Shown here piece after piece: positions 43,576 to 56,869 of a stretch of 61,775 nucleotides of DNA. Under the pieces are notes generated by a model. The model was not told the origin of the DNA and did no database searches. It saw only the letters and a list, made by a program, of their open reading frames with translations. Source of the stretch: Williamsia sp. (lineage in GTDB: Bacteria; Actinomycetota; Actinomycetes; Mycobacteriales; Mycobacteriaceae). Position 1 is the stretch's first letter; every line of letters begins with the position of its first letter. The position numbers and the translations under genes are program-made. The stretch is from the NCBI RefSeq assembly GCF_016462415.1, contig NZ_JAEMTF010000017.1, positions 1-61,775 on the forward strand, read 5' to 3'.

Positions 43576-43681
43576 ACACGGTTGCTGACTGTGTGGAAAG
43601 CGCCATCGAGTGTGCTGACTACGGCACGCGAGATCCGATACGAGACGACGCACACTCGATGCGTGCTTTCCGCACCGTCGG
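43576..43681. repeat. Long inverted repeat, unit 2 (arms C and D)
   Basis: Arm C (43576-43615) is a direct copy of arm A of unit 1, with 38 of 40 bases identical. Arm D (43650-43681) is its inverted partner, with GCACACTCGAT exact and GGAAAGC conserved. The 34-base interior differs from that of unit 1. Unit length (about 105 bases) and layout are the same, so the two are copies of one element, 174 bases apart. Confidence 0.7.
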
Positions 43682-43754
43682 CGGCTTTTCCCATCACAAT
43701 CACCGGCACCGACGGCCTTACGCCCTCGGTGGGGAGTGATTCCTCCTACGCGAG

Positions 43755-45983
<2,229 letters not shown>

Positions 45984-45987
<4 letters not shown>

Positions 45988-46634
45988 GATGCAACCTCGT
46001 CGTTGTGGTGGGAATCGTCGGAATGGGTCGAAGTGGCCGTGAGGCGCTCGACGTACTTGGCGATCACGTCGACCTCGAGGTTCACCACGGTGTCGACGGT
46101 CACGGTGCCGAGCGTCGTCATCGACAGGGTGGTCGGGATCAGGGAGATCTCGAACCAGGACAACTCCGCTCCGGGCTCGGATATGCCCGAGACGGTCAGG
46201 GAGACACCGTCGACGGTGATCGATCCCTTCTCCACGATGTAGCGCGAGGTGGCCGCGTCGATGCCGATACGGATGACGGTCCAGTTCTCGGACGGGTCGA
46301 CCGACAGCACGTGTCCGACCCCGTCCACATGGCCCTGCACGATGTGTCCGCCGAACCGCCCACCTGCGGACATGGCCCGCTCGAGGTTGACCGGCGCCCC
46401 GGCGTCCAGGGAGGCGAGGCTGCTGCGGCGCAGGGTCTCGGCCATCACGTCGACGGTGAAGTCGTCGGCGGTGGGCTGGTCCACCACGGTCAGGCACACG
46501 CCGTTGACGGAGATCGAGTCCCCGTGTCCGGCGTCGCTGGTGACCAGTGGGCCGCGCACGGTGAACCGCGCCGCATCCACGAGGTCCTCGCGCGAGACGA
46601 CGGTCCCGCGCTCTTCGACAATTCCGGTGAACAC
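45984..46634 (-). CDS. ribC: Riboflavin synthase, alpha chain
   Basis: A 216-residue riboflavin synthase (called ribE in E. coli) with two lumazine-binding repeats. It starts [10 protein letters not shown], and each repeat shows the core SVNGVCLTV / [11 protein letters not shown] and [13 protein letters not shown] / [12 protein letters not shown]. It turns two lumazines into riboflavin. The GTG at 46634 has a GAGGAG box directly upstream at 46645-46640, next to a hairpin at 46646-46660. It is the first gene behind the FMN riboswitch. Confidence 0.93.
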
Positions 46635-46645
46635 CAATGCTCCTC

Positions 46646-46660
46646 GAGTCGTCACGACTC
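46646..46660 (-). promoter_or_regulatory. Hairpin touching the ribC ribosome-binding site
   Basis: GAGTCG and CGACTC (46646-46651 and 46655-46660) form a 6-bp stem with a 3-base loop, directly upstream of the GAGGAG ribosome site at 46645-46640. It is a candidate part of the riboswitch expression platform that controls translation of ribC. Confidence 0.4.
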
Positions 46661-46693
46661 AGGGCGATACGAACGCGGAATCCACCGCGGTGC

Positions 46694-46850
46694 GTTCTCT
46701 CTCATCCGGACTGTGACCGTCGGCTCCGGAGTCACACCGGATCTGCTGACCCCGTCCCTCCGACCGGTCGGTCGGTGGTCCGGGCGCTCGCGGGCTTCGC
46801 CGATTTCTCGCCGTCACCGCCGGTGGGGAATTGCACCCCGCCCTGAGAAC
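46694..46850 (-). promoter_or_regulatory. FMN riboswitch (RFN element)
   Basis: On the minus strand the element runs from GTTCTCAGGGCGGGGTGCAA through CCCCACCGGCGGTGA and AGCCCGCGAGC, to CAGATCCGGTGTGA, CTCCGGAGCCGACGGTCACA and GTCCGGATGAGAGAGAAC. These are the well-known conserved blocks of the FMN aptamer, with GTTCTC at one end closing on GAGAAC at the other. It lies 60 bases before ribC and should reduce ribC-ribAB-ribH expression when FMN is plentiful. No strong T-tailed terminator follows, so control is likely at translation. Confidence 0.95.
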
Positions 46851-46860
46851 TTCTTCTTCG

Positions 46861-46866
46861 ACGCTA
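46861..46866 (-). promoter_or_regulatory. Promoter of the riboswitch-ribC operon
   Basis: Minus-strand TAGCGT preceded directly by TGC makes an extended -10 (TGnTANNNT). It would start transcription a few bases before the riboswitch, right after the ribD terminator. Confidence 0.5.
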
Positions 46867-46897
46867 GCACAGCAAGACCTGCACCCCGCGCGCCCTC

Positions 46898-46917
46898 GAC
46901 CGGCGAAAACGCCGGTC
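46898..46917 (-). terminator. Terminator of ribD
   Basis: GACCGGCG (46898-46905) and CGCCGGTC (46910-46917) form a perfect 8-bp stem with an AAAA loop on the plus strand. It overlaps the ribD stop codon and separates ribD from the riboswitch-led operon. Confidence 0.65.
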
Positions 46918-47938
46918 AGGGGGTTGAGGTCAGGGTGAGCAGAACGTCATCGCCGAGGATCTCCAGACCGGTACGGACGAAACGATGCGCATCGGTCAGC
47001 GTCTGCACCGAGCGGTCGTCGACCGCGGCCGCCCCGGCACCCAGGATCGTCGGCGCGAGATAGACCTGGACGCGGTCGACCAGACCCGCGGCGAAGAACG
47101 CGCCGAGGACGGTCGGCCCGCCCTCGACCTGGACGTGCAGTGCGTCGTCCAGCGCGTGCAGGACAGCGACGGGATCGTGTCCGGGGACGTGGACGGTCGG
47201 CGCCTCGGGGCCCAGGATCCGTGCATCGGGCGGGATGGGTCGATCACCCAGGACCACCCGGACCGGCTGGTGCCCTCGCAGGGTCCCGTCGGGGAACCGG
47301 GCGGTCAGCGTCGGGTCGTCGCGCGACACCGTGCCGGTGCCCACCACGATCGCGTCCAGTTCTTCGCGGTCGACGTGGACCCGTTCGCGCGCAGCCGATC
47401 CGGTGATCCACTGGCTGGTCCCGTCCGGTGCGGCGATGCGGCCGTCGAGGGTCGCCGCGATCTTGGCCGTGACGTGCGGTCGAGACGTCCGTTGCCGGAA
47501 CAGCCACTCGCGCAGCGGACCGTGCGTGACGACGTCGCCGAGCAGACCCGCCTCGACCTCGACCCCGGCCGCACGCAGGGTCGTCGCTCCCCCGCCCGCA
47601 CCCGGATTCGGGTCGTCGACGGCGTAGACCACACGCGTGACGCCCGCGTCGATCAGCGCGCGGGTGCACGGACCGGTGCGGCCGGTGTGGTCGCACGGCT
47701 CGAGGGTCACCACCGCCGTGGCGCCCCGGGCGCGAGCGCCGGCGTCTCGCAACGCCATGACCTCGGCGTGGGGGCCGCCGACGGGTTGGGTGTGTCCGCG
47801 CCCGACGACCCCGCCGGTGTCGTCGACGATGACCGCGCCGACCGGCGGGTTGGGCGAGCTCCGCCCGCGAGCCCGGACGGATTCGGCGATGGCCTCGCGC
47901 ATCGCCGACTCGTGGCGTCGCGGTCCGCCGGTGGTCAC
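46916..47938 (-). CDS. ribD: Bifunctional pyrimidine deaminase/reductase RibD
   Basis: A 340-residue protein for the second and third steps of riboflavin synthesis. The N-terminal deaminase has the zinc motif HAEVMAL and PCDHTGRTGPC. The C-terminal reductase (about 150-340) has VTAKIAATLDGRIA and VEGGPTVLGAFFAAGLVDRV. The GTG at 47938 is two bases after the rpe stop. It is read with rpe and not under the FMN riboswitch, since a terminator and a new promoter lie between it and ribC. Confidence 0.92.
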   Translation of the reverse strand: MTTGGPRRHESAMREAIAESVRARGRSSPNPPVGAVIVDDTGGVVGRGHTQPVGGPHAEVMALRDAGARARGATAVVTLEPCDHTGRTGPCTRALIDAGVTRVVYAVDDPNPGAGGGATTLRAAGVEVEAGLLGDVVTHGPLREWLFRQRTSRPHVTAKIAATLDGRIAAPDGTSQWITGSAARERVHVDREELDAIVVGTGTVSRDDPTLTARFPDGTLRGHQPVRVVLGDRPIPPDARILGPEAPTVHVPGHDPVAVLHALDDALHVQVEGGPTVLGAFFAAGLVDRVQVYLAPTILGAGAAAVDDRSVQTLTDAHRFVRTGLEILGDDVLLTLTSTP

Positions 47939-47940
47939 GG

Positions 47941-48621
47941 TCAGCCGCGCGCCGCGAGTGCCTGCGCGCGGAGCTTCGACACCGCGACCGCGGGGTCGGC
48001 GGCGCCGTAGACCGCCGAGCCGGCGACGAAGCAGTCGACCCCGGCCTCCGCGGCCTGCTCGATGGTGTCGGCGTTGATACCGCCGTCGATCTCGACGAGA
48101 AGGCGCAGGGCGCCCGAGTCGATCCGCCTGCGGATGGTGCGGACCTTCTCGAGCACCTCCGGCATGAAGGACTGTCCGCCGAAACCGGGCTCGACGCTCA
48201 TCACGAGCAGGGTGTCGAACTCGGCGAGGATCTCCAGGTACGGCTCGAGGTCGGTGCCCGGCTTGAGGCTCAGCCCCGCCTTCGCCCCGGCGGCGCGGAT
48301 GTCCTTGGCGACGGCGATCGGATCGTCGGTGGCCTCGGCATGGAAGGTGACGTTGTGGGCGCCGGCCTCGGCGTACGGCGGCGCCCAGCGGGCCGGGTCC
48401 TCGATCATCAGGTGGCAGTCGATCGGGATCTCGGTGGCCTTGAGCAGGCTCTGGACCACCGGCAGTCCGAGGGTGAGGTTGGGGACGAAGTGGGCGTCCA
48501 TGACGTCGACGTGCAGCCAGTCGGAGTCGCCGACCGCGTTGGCCTCGGCGGCCAGGTTGGCGAAATCGGCGGACAGGATGGACGGGGCGATCATCGGCTG
48601 GGCCGGACGGTCGGAAGACAT
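47941..48621 (-). CDS. rpe: Ribulose-phosphate 3-epimerase
   Basis: A 226-residue TIM-barrel enzyme that interconverts ribulose-5-P and xylulose-5-P. The conserved blocks are [29 protein letters not shown] with the metal and catalytic residues, [16 protein letters not shown] and EIDGGIN. Start is the ATG at 48621, 7 bases after TAGACT, a leaderless pattern; an upstream ATG at 48663 is rejected for that reason. Its product ribulose-5-P is also a RibAB substrate. Confidence 0.94.
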   Translation of the reverse strand: MSSDRPAQPMIAPSILSADFANLAAEANAVGDSDWLHVDVMDAHFVPNLTLGLPVVQSLLKATEIPIDCHLMIEDPARWAPPYAEAGAHNVTFHAEATDDPIAVAKDIRAAGAKAGLSLKPGTDLEPYLEILAEFDTLLVMSVEPGFGGQSFMPEVLEKVRTIRRRIDSGALRLLVEIDGGINADTIEQAAEAGVDCFVAGSAVYGAADPAVAVSKLRAQALAARG

Positions 48622-48628
48622 GGCGGGA

Positions 48629-48634
48629 AGTCTA
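48629..48634 (-). promoter_or_regulatory. -10 box of rpe, leaderless
   Basis: Minus-strand TAGACT followed by 7 bases and the ATG at 48621. Confidence 0.6.
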
Positions 48635-48681
48635 TGCATCGCCGTGGGCGCGATCGGTATCACCTTGTCGCCCGGTGACGG

Positions 48682-50064
48682 TCAGGGACGGGTCAGGGCG
48701 GCCAGGAACATCGCGTCGGTGCCGTGGACGTGTGGCCACAGTTGGACGTACGGGCCGTCGCCGAGGAGGTCGTCGACCGGCACCAGGGGGCGGGCATCGA
48801 CGGTGCGCGCCAGTCCTTCGGCGACCACCGACTCCACCACACCGACGGTCTCGGCCGGATGCGGCGAGCACGTCGAGTACACGACCACACCGCCGGGACG
48901 CACGAGTTCGAGTGCGGCGAGCAACAACTGGCGTTGCAGGGCGACGAGTTCGGGCACGTCGGACGGCGTGCGGCGCCACCGGGCCTCGGGACGTCGACGC
49001 AGCGAGCCCAGACCGGTGCACGGGGCGTCGACGAGGACGCGGTCGTACCCGGGGGTCAGTCCGCTGTCGCGACCGTCGGCGACGTGCACGGTGACGGGCA
49101 GTCCCTTCACCGATGTCCGCACCAGTTCGGCACGGTGCTCGGAGGGTTCGACGGCGTCGAGGGCGGCGTCGTCGATCTCGGCGAGGGCACCGATCATGGC
49201 CGCCTTCCCGCCCGGACCGGCGCAGAGGTCGAGCCAGCGTCCGGTGTCGTCCCCCTCGATCGGTGCGACGGTGACCGCGCGGGCCACCAACTGGCTGCCC
49301 TCGTCCTGGACGCCGGCCATCCCGTCCCGGACGGCGTCGAGCTTGCCGGGATCGCCGCCGGGCAGGTACACGCAGTACGGCGAGAAGGCCCCGACCTCTC
49401 CCCCGGTCGCCAGCGCCAGCTCCTCGGCACTGATCAGACCCGGACGCGCCGCGAGGTGCACGATCGGCCGTTCGTCGTCGGCGGCGAGCGCCGACTGCAG
49501 TTCACCGGCGCGCACGCCACCGTCCGGACCGGCCAGGGCGTCGGCGAAGACCTGTGCGATCCAGCGCGGATGGGCGTACCGGAACGCCAGGTGACCGACG
49601 ACGTCGTCGGCCATCGACGGAGCGAGTTCCTCGGTCCACAGTTCCTCGTCGCGCTGGGAGATCTTGCGCAGCACCGCGTTGCAGAACCCGGCCGGGCCCT
49701 GGCCGGCCTCGCTGCGGATGAGATCGACCGAGGTCGAGACCGCCGCGTGGGCACCGATGCGCGTGCGCAGCAACTGGTAGGCGCCGAGCCGGAGGACGTC
49801 GAGCACCGGTCCGTCGATCTCGTCGACCGCCCGGCCCGCCGCCGACGCGATGATCGCGTCGAGCACCCCGGTGGCCCGGCACGTTCCGTAGGCGAGCTCG
49901 GTGGCCAGGGCGGCGTCGCGGCCGGTGATGCCCCGCTCACGGAGCAGTTTGGGCAGTACGAGGTTCGCGTAGGAATCGCGTTCGCGCACCGCTCGCAGCA
50001 CGTCGCGCGCGGCCTTGCGAACCGGGTCGACGGCCTTGTCGCGGATGTGTGCCGGGCGGGTCAT
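48682..50064 (-). CDS. rsmB: 16S rRNA m5C967 methyltransferase RsmB
   Basis: A 460-residue RNA cytosine-C5 methyltransferase. The N-terminal NusB-like RNA-binding domain (about 10-150) is followed by the SAM domain with LDLCAGPGGKA. The two catalytic cysteines lie in VDAPCTG and STCSPHPAE. The C-terminal FLAALTRP is typical. It follows fmt, as in most bacteria (fmu/sun locus), with 55 bases between. Confidence 0.93.
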   Translation of the reverse strand: MTRPAHIRDKAVDPVRKAARDVLRAVRERDSYANLVLPKLLRERGITGRDAALATELAYGTCRATGVLDAIIASAAGRAVDEIDGPVLDVLRLGAYQLLRTRIGAHAAVSTSVDLIRSEAGQGPAGFCNAVLRKISQRDEELWTEELAPSMADDVVGHLAFRYAHPRWIAQVFADALAGPDGGVRAGELQSALAADDERPIVHLAARPGLISAEELALATGGEVGAFSPYCVYLPGGDPGKLDAVRDGMAGVQDEGSQLVARAVTVAPIEGDDTGRWLDLCAGPGGKAAMIGALAEIDDAALDAVEPSEHRAELVRTSVKGLPVTVHVADGRDSGLTPGYDRVLVDAPCTGLGSLRRRPEARWRRTPSDVPELVALQRQLLLAALELVRPGGVVVYSTCSPHPAETVGVVESVVAEGLARTVDARPLVPVDDLLGDGPYVQLWPHVHGTDAMFLAALTRP

Positions 50065-50119
50065 ACGACCACCCCGTCGACCGGTGCGGACGTCAGAACG
50101 GACGCGTGGTCGTGGCGGA

Positions 50120-51046
50120 TCATGACAGCACCGCGCCTGATTCGAGGTGCGCGCCGCGCGCCCAGTCGGCGGCGCCCATCGGCTTCTTGCCGGGTGGTTG
50201 CACCGTGCTCAGGCGGACCGGCGCCGTGCCGGTACCCACGAGGACGGACTTCTTCGACACCGCCAGTGCGCCCGCGGGCAGCGGTTCGTCGTCGGTCATG
50301 GTGACGGGGCCGATCTTCAAACGAACTTCTCCCAACTCGGTCCAACTTCCGGGAGCCGGTGTGGCCGAACGGATCTGACGATCGACGATGTGCGCGGGGC
50401 GATCCCAGCGGACGCGCGCGTCGGCGACGTCGACCTTGGGCGCGAGGCTGACCCCGTCCGGGGGCTGCGGCACCCCGACGAGCTCACCGCGCTCGATCCC
50501 GTCGAGGGTGGAGATGAGCAGGTGCGATCCGTGCTCGGCCAGTCGCTCGAGGAGGTCGCCGCTGGTGTCGGTGGGTCGGATCCGCTCGGTGAGCGTTCCG
50601 AACACCGGGCCGGTGTCGAGGCCGACCTCGATCTGGAACGTGCTGGCGCCGGTGATCTCGTCGCCCGCGGCGATGGCCGCCTGGACCGGGGCGGCGCCCC
50701 GCCACGCCGGCAGCAGCGAGAAATGCAGATTGATCCATCCGTGGCGCGGCAGGTCGAGCAGCGCCTTCGGTACCAGTGCGCCGTAGGCGACGACGGCACA
50801 GCAGTCCGGCGCCCATCCGGTCAGTGTCGCGACCGCCTCCGGCTCGGACAGCCGACGCGGGGTGATGACCTCGATGCCCGCCTCGTCGGCCAGGGTCCCG
50901 ACCGGGGACCGCACGACCTTGCGACCACGGCCGGATTCGGCGTCGGGTCGGGTGATCACGCCGACGACCTCGTGATCGGGTGAGTCGAGCAGACGCCGCA
51001 ACGACGCCACGGCGGGTTCAGGCGTCCCGGCGAAAACGACCCTCAC
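50120..51046 (-). CDS. fmt: Methionyl-tRNA formyltransferase
   Basis: A 308-residue enzyme that formylates the initiator tRNA. The N-terminal domain has [17 protein letters not shown] and [20 protein letters not shown] with the catalytic Asn-His region and the family segment [19 protein letters not shown]. The C-terminal RNA-binding domain ends the protein. The GTG at 51046 overlaps the def stop as GTGA, coupling formylation and deformylation genes. Confidence 0.95.
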   Translation of the reverse strand: MRVVFAGTPEPAVASLRRLLDSPDHEVVGVITRPDAESGRGRKVVRSPVGTLADEAGIEVITPRRLSEPEAVATLTGWAPDCCAVVAYGALVPKALLDLPRHGWINLHFSLLPAWRGAAPVQAAIAAGDEITGASTFQIEVGLDTGPVFGTLTERIRPTDTSGDLLERLAEHGSHLLISTLDGIERGELVGVPQPPDGVSLAPKVDVADARVRWDRPAHIVDRQIRSATPAPGSWTELGEVRLKIGPVTMTDDEPLPAGALAVSKKSVLVGTGTAPVRLSTVQPPGKKPMGAADWARGAHLESGAVLS

Positions 51047-51624
51047 TCGGCGACCCTGACTGTCTGAGACTCGGGCTCGTGGACCCACGTCGTCGGGTAC
51101 GCGCCCGGATCGTCGCTGCTGGTGACGCCCGCGGCGAACCATTCGGACTCCCGGACCGCGCGCATGGCGCCCTTGCGGACACCTGCGTCGAGGCGTTGCA
51201 GGAACAGCACCCCGTCGAGGTGGTCGGTCTCGTGCTGGATGGCCCGGGCGACGATCTCCTCGGCGGTGAAGTGCAGCGGGACGCCGTCGCGGTTGACACC
51301 GCTGACCGTCACGATCGCGGCACGGGTGCACGAGGCCTGGATCCCGGGGATCGACAGGCAGCCCTCCGGACCGGTCTGGGTGTCGTCGCCCTCGGCCGAC
51401 CAGACGGGGTTGACGATGTGTCCGCGCATTCCCCCGCAGTTGAACACGAAGACCCTCGACTCGACCCCGATCTGCGTCGCGGCGAGTCCGGCACCGTTGT
51501 GCCGGTCCATGGTCTCGAACATGTCGTCGATGAGACGGCCGAGCTCGGGGCCGAAATCGGTGACCTCGGCCGCACGGGTGCGCAGTACCGGATCGCCGAA
51601 CAATCGGATGGGCACCACCGACAC
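51043..51624 (-). CDS. def: Peptide deformylase
   Basis: A 193-residue metalloenzyme that removes the formyl group from new proteins. All three motifs are present: [18 protein letters not shown], and [12 protein letters not shown] with the metal-binding histidines. The first residues ([16 protein letters not shown]) are conserved in actinobacterial deformylases. The GTG at 51624 has GAGAGGA upstream. It sits between priA and fmt. Confidence 0.94.
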   Translation of the reverse strand: MSVVPIRLFGDPVLRTRAAEVTDFGPELGRLIDDMFETMDRHNGAGLAATQIGVESRVFVFNCGGMRGHIVNPVWSAEGDDTQTGPEGCLSIPGIQASCTRAAIVTVSGVNRDGVPLHFTAEEIVARAIQHETDHLDGVLFLQRLDAGVRKGAMRAVRESEWFAAGVTSSDDPGAYPTTWVHEPESQTVRVAE

Positions 51625-51727
51625 GTCTGCATCCTCTCCTCGTACCCGGCGCTGTGGTGCACCGGGCGCGTACGAGTCTATGGGCTCGACCGACCGCGGA
51701 TCGACGCCGATCGAACCGCGGCCGACG

Positions 51728-53761
51728 TCAACCGATCGTGGGCGGGTCGACCTGTACCCGCAGCGCTCCGGCGTCGTGGTGGGTGGTGCGTGCGATCTGC
51801 GCGTCCCGCAGCGCGCGGACCAGTTCGCGACCCTCGGAACGGTTGACGCGCAACAGGATCCGCGCGACGTCACCACCGTCGGTCGTGCGGTCGCTGCCGG
51901 CGGGCGGTCGGGCGTCGGGCGGGAGGTCGACCGGTCCGAGGACCTCGCCGGTCGAAGGCAGGGCCACCGAGTCCGCGAACGCGGCGATCGACGTCGCCGC
52001 GCCGTCGACCGACGCCATCGTCACCGCGGGCGGTAGTCCGAGCTCGGCACGCTGTCGGACCTCGTCGACGGCGAAACCGACCGCGTCGAAACGGATGGCG
52101 GCCTGGACCACCGGGATCCCGGCGTCGGCCACGATGACCGCGGTGCCGTTGTCGGACGCAGAACGGACGAGGGTGATCGCGGCGAACCAGCGGCGCAGGG
52201 TCTGCTCGCCCGCGCGGAGATCGGGACGGTCCATCTGCGCCCACGTGTCGAGCAGCACCGCCGCGCCGTATCCGCCCTCGGCGACGGGTTCGGCCCCCGG
52301 GGTCGAGACGACCACACGCGCACCGGTGGGAACGGTGTCGACCATGTGGTCGCCGCCGGAGGTGATCACCGGCACGCCCGCGAACGCCTTGCCCAGTTCC
52401 TCGGCTGTGCGCCTCGAACCGGAGGTGAGGGCGCGCAGGTGGGTGTCGCCGCACTCCGCGCACCGGAACGACGACTCGTGGTGTCCACACCACCGGCAGG
52501 TGATCCGGACGGGTTCACCGCGAGCGGTCGGGCCGTCGGCGTACATCGGGCCGCGGCACCGGCGGCAGCGGACACGCGTTCGGCAACGTTCACACGCCAG
52601 GGACGGGTGGTAACCGCGCCGCGGCACGCTGATCAGCACCGGGGTCTGCGCGGCCAGCGCGGCGCGGGCGGCGTCGAAAGCGATCTCCGGGATACGTGCG
52701 ACCCGGGCGTTGGGGTCGCGGGTGACGCGGCGGTCCTCATCGCTGATCGCGAGGATCCGGGGCGCGTGGGCGCGGACCGTCGCGCGGTCGGCGACGAGGT
52801 CGTGCATCCATCCGGAGTCGACGAGGGTCTGTGTCTCGGCGGTGCGGGTCAGCCCACCGATCACGAGCGCGCACCCGCTCTCGGCGGCGCGCAGGACAGC
52901 GACCTCCCGCGGATGGGGGTACGGCGCCCGGGGTTCGGTCAGGCTGTCGTCGCCGTCGTCCCAGACGACCATCAGCCCGAGGCGATGGACGGGTGCGAAC
53001 GCGGTGCTGCGGGTGCCGACGACGACCATCGCCGTTCCGCGCAGCACCCGCAACCAGCGGCGGTAACGGGCGGCCGGCCCCAGCCCGGCCGACAGTGCGA
53101 CGACCGTGTCCCCGATGGCCTCGCGACACGCGCGCTCGACGCGGTCGAGATCGCGCTGGTCCGGGACGACGATCAGGACGCCGTGGCCGGAGCGCACCGC
53201 ATGGGTGGCCAGCTCGGCCAGTCGCAGCGACCAGTCCTCACCCGGCAGTGCCTGCCATGCGGCGCGGCCGGGTCCACCGGCACCGACCACGGTGGTGAAG
53301 GACTCCGCGTTGCGGTAGCGGGCCCACCCGGCCGGGTCCGGTGCGACCGGGACGGTGTCGGTGTCGGTGATGTCGGCAACCGGGGCCTGCTCGGTCCGCC
53401 CGTGCCGCGGGGGGATGGCCAACCGCAGCACGTCGGTCATCGTGCCCGCGTACCGGTCGGCGACGGCGCGACACAGCGCGGCGACCTCCGGGGTCAGGAC
53501 GGGTTCGGGCGACACCACCCGGTCGAGCCACCCCAACTTGCCGGGATGCTCGCTCGTCTCGAGCCGTTCGAGGACGAAGCCGTCGACGAGACGTCCGGAG
53601 AACCGGACGCGCACACGCGCACCGGGGACCGCGGCCTCGTCCTGGTCGGTGTCGACCTGGTAGTCGAACGGCCGATCGAGGTGTGCCAGACCCAGCATGG
53701 GCAGCACGGACGCCACCGGCCGATGGGCGGCAGGCGTGCGTGTGGCAGCGCGTGCGCTCAT
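51728..53761 (-). CDS. priA: Replication restart protein PriA homologue without helicase motifs
   Basis: A 677-residue PriA homologue. The N-terminal DNA-binding domain (FDYQVDTDQDEAAVPGARVRVRFSGR) and the zinc cluster with eight cysteines (CERCRTRVRCRRCRGPMY, CRWCG, CAEC) are kept. The Walker A site is missing: that position reads VVGAGGPGRAAWQALPG, with no GKT/S, and the DEAH box is replaced by VVWDDGDD. Actinobacterial PriA proteins are known to lack detectable helicase motifs, so it probably acts in restart without unwinding DNA. Length is near normal. It lies between metK and def. Confidence 0.9.
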   Translation of the reverse strand: MSARAATRTPAAHRPVASVLPMLGLAHLDRPFDYQVDTDQDEAAVPGARVRVRFSGRLVDGFVLERLETSEHPGKLGWLDRVVSPEPVLTPEVAALCRAVADRYAGTMTDVLRLAIPPRHGRTEQAPVADITDTDTVPVAPDPAGWARYRNAESFTTVVGAGGPGRAAWQALPGEDWSLRLAELATHAVRSGHGVLIVVPDQRDLDRVERACREAIGDTVVALSAGLGPAARYRRWLRVLRGTAMVVVGTRSTAFAPVHRLGLMVVWDDGDDSLTEPRAPYPHPREVAVLRAAESGCALVIGGLTRTAETQTLVDSGWMHDLVADRATVRAHAPRILAISDEDRRVTRDPNARVARIPEIAFDAARAALAAQTPVLISVPRRGYHPSLACERCRTRVRCRRCRGPMYADGPTARGEPVRITCRWCGHHESSFRCAECGDTHLRALTSGSRRTAEELGKAFAGVPVITSGGDHMVDTVPTGARVVVSTPGAEPVAEGGYGAAVLLDTWAQMDRPDLRAGEQTLRRWFAAITLVRSASDNGTAVIVADAGIPVVQAAIRFDAVGFAVDEVRQRAELGLPPAVTMASVDGAATSIAAFADSVALPSTGEVLGPVDLPPDARPPAGSDRTTDGGDVARILLRVNRSEGRELVRALRDAQIARTTHHDAGALRVQVDPPTIG

Positions 53762-53819
53762 CGATCGGTGGCGTCTGTGTGGATCGGGATCAGACGGACC
53801 GTCGTGACGGTCCGGGTCG

Positions 53820-55049
<1,230 letters not shown>

Positions 55050-55200
55050 CATTTCCTCTCGAGATTGCACGGCAGTGGTCAGTGGTGGTGACGGCAGGTG
55101 TGTACCCGCAGGTGTTCGTGTGTCCCCCGAGTAACGATTGTTCAAGGTACACATACCGGTGGCGGATCGGTGACCTGGCCAGCCGGTGTGACTGCGTTCC

Positions 55201-56457
55201 TCAGCTACATCGATCCACGGGTAGTAGATCGGTGACGGCGTCCAGTATTCGGCTCGCCATGAGTGTTTTCGATCCGAGCGGTAGCGCGGTCTCGGTCCCG
55301 GTGGCCGCCAGCAGCCAGCCGGTGTTGTCGTCGGTGCCGAACGCCTTGCCGTCGCCGACCGCGTTCACCACCAACAGGTCACATCCCTTGCGCGCCAGCT
55401 TCTCCCGACCGTGGTCGAGCACTCCCCCGGTCGCGTCCCCGGTCTCGGCGGCGAACCCGACGATGACGGTCGACGCGGCGACGTCGCCTGCGGTGCGCGC
55501 GGCGACGAGGGTGCGCAGGATGTCGGGATTGGTGGTGAGTTCGATCGGGGCCGGACCGGCCGCGCCCTTCTTGATCTTCGAGTCCGCGACGCTGACGGGA
55601 CGGAAGTCGGCGACCGCGGCCGCCATGATCACCACATCGGCCTCGTCGGCGCGCTTGGCGATCTCGTCGGCCATCTGCGCCGCGGTCACCACCGGGATCA
55701 GCTCGACGCCGGACGGGACGGCCAGCTCGGCGGTGGCACCGGCGATCAACGTGACCGTGGCACCGCGGTGTGATGCCGCGCGGGCGAGCGCGAACCCCTG
55801 CTTGCCGGAGCTGCGGTTGCCGAGGTACCGGACGGGGTCCAGCGGTTCGCGGGTGCCGCCCGCGGTGATCAGGACCCGGGTGCCGCGCAGGTCGTAGGAC
55901 AATGCGTCGGGGTCGGTGAGCAACACCTCGCCCATCAGGGCGATCTCCGACGGGTCGGGCAGTCGGCCCGCTCCGGTGTCCTTGCCGGTGAGTCGTCCCG
56001 AGGCCGGCGTCATGACGACGCCGCCGCGGGAACGGATCGTCTCGACGTTGTGCTGCGTCGCGGGGTGCTCCCACATCTCGGTGTGCATCGCCGGGGCGTA
56101 GAGCACCGGGCACCGTGCGGTGAGCAGGGTGGCGCTGAGGAGGTCGTCGGCGCGGCCGGTCGCGGTGCGGGCCATCAGGTCGGCGGTCGCGGGTGCCACG
56201 ATCACCAGATCGGCCTGCTGGCCGATGCGCACGTGCGGGACGTGCTCCACGTCGTCGAACACCTCGGCGCTGACCGGGTTGCCGCTCAACGCCTCGAGGG
56301 TCGCGGCCCCGATGAACTCGAGGGCGGCACGTGTCGGGATGACCCGGACATCGTGCCCCGCCTCGGTGAAGTGCCGGATGACCGAGCAGGCCTTGTAGGC
56401 GGCGATCCCGCCGCCGATCCCGACGACGATTCGTCGCGACGTTCCGCTACCGCTCAC
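55201..56457 (-). CDS. coaBC: Bifunctional phosphopantothenoylcysteine decarboxylase/synthetase
   Basis: A 418-residue flavoprotein (Dfp) for two steps of coenzyme A synthesis. The CoaC domain has [38 protein letters not shown] with the catalytic histidine, and the substrate-binding [16 protein letters not shown]. The CoaB domain (about 190-418) has [23 protein letters not shown] and AAAVADFRP. The GTG at 56457 is 30 bases after rpoZ, in the conserved gmk-rpoZ-coaBC-metK-priA order. Confidence 0.95.
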   Translation of the reverse strand: MSGSGTSRRIVVGIGGGIAAYKACSVIRHFTEAGHDVRVIPTRAALEFIGAATLEALSGNPVSAEVFDDVEHVPHVRIGQQADLVIVAPATADLMARTATGRADDLLSATLLTARCPVLYAPAMHTEMWEHPATQHNVETIRSRGGVVMTPASGRLTGKDTGAGRLPDPSEIALMGEVLLTDPDALSYDLRGTRVLITAGGTREPLDPVRYLGNRSSGKQGFALARAASHRGATVTLIAGATAELAVPSGVELIPVVTAAQMADEIAKRADEADVVIMAAAVADFRPVSVADSKIKKGAAGPAPIELTTNPDILRTLVAARTAGDVAASTVIVGFAAETGDATGGVLDHGREKLARKGCDLLVVNAVGDGKAFGTDDNTGWLLAATGTETALPLGSKTLMASRILDAVTDLLPVDRCS

Positions 56458-56487
56458 GCCGCCTCGTCCCGCTCACCGCGAATGGGA

Positions 56488-56796
<309 letters not shown>

Positions 56797-56869
56797 TCAC
56801 TTCGTACTGTCTGTGACATCTCGTCGGTCGAAACGCACTGTTCAGGCGGGTGTACACGACGGTCGCCGA

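Larger units (their letters stand above)
43396..43754. other. Non-coding region between ggt and a PH-domain gene
   Basis: A 359-base stretch with no gene I can support. It is mostly filled by the two long inverted repeats. The rest (43682-43754) has no recognised signal. Short open frames across it are interrupted and follow the repeat symmetry rather than codon bias. Confidence 0.6.

Noticed and set aside
43402-43681. CRISPR array
   Set aside because: There are only two direct copies, 174 bases apart, each with an inverted partner; no regular spacers and no cas genes.
43402-43681. Insertion sequence ends
   Set aside because: No transposase frame, no target-site duplication that I can see, and the repeats face each other within about 105 bases.
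55050-55200. SAM riboswitch before metK
   Set aside because: None of the conserved SAM aptamer blocks can be found on the minus strand.
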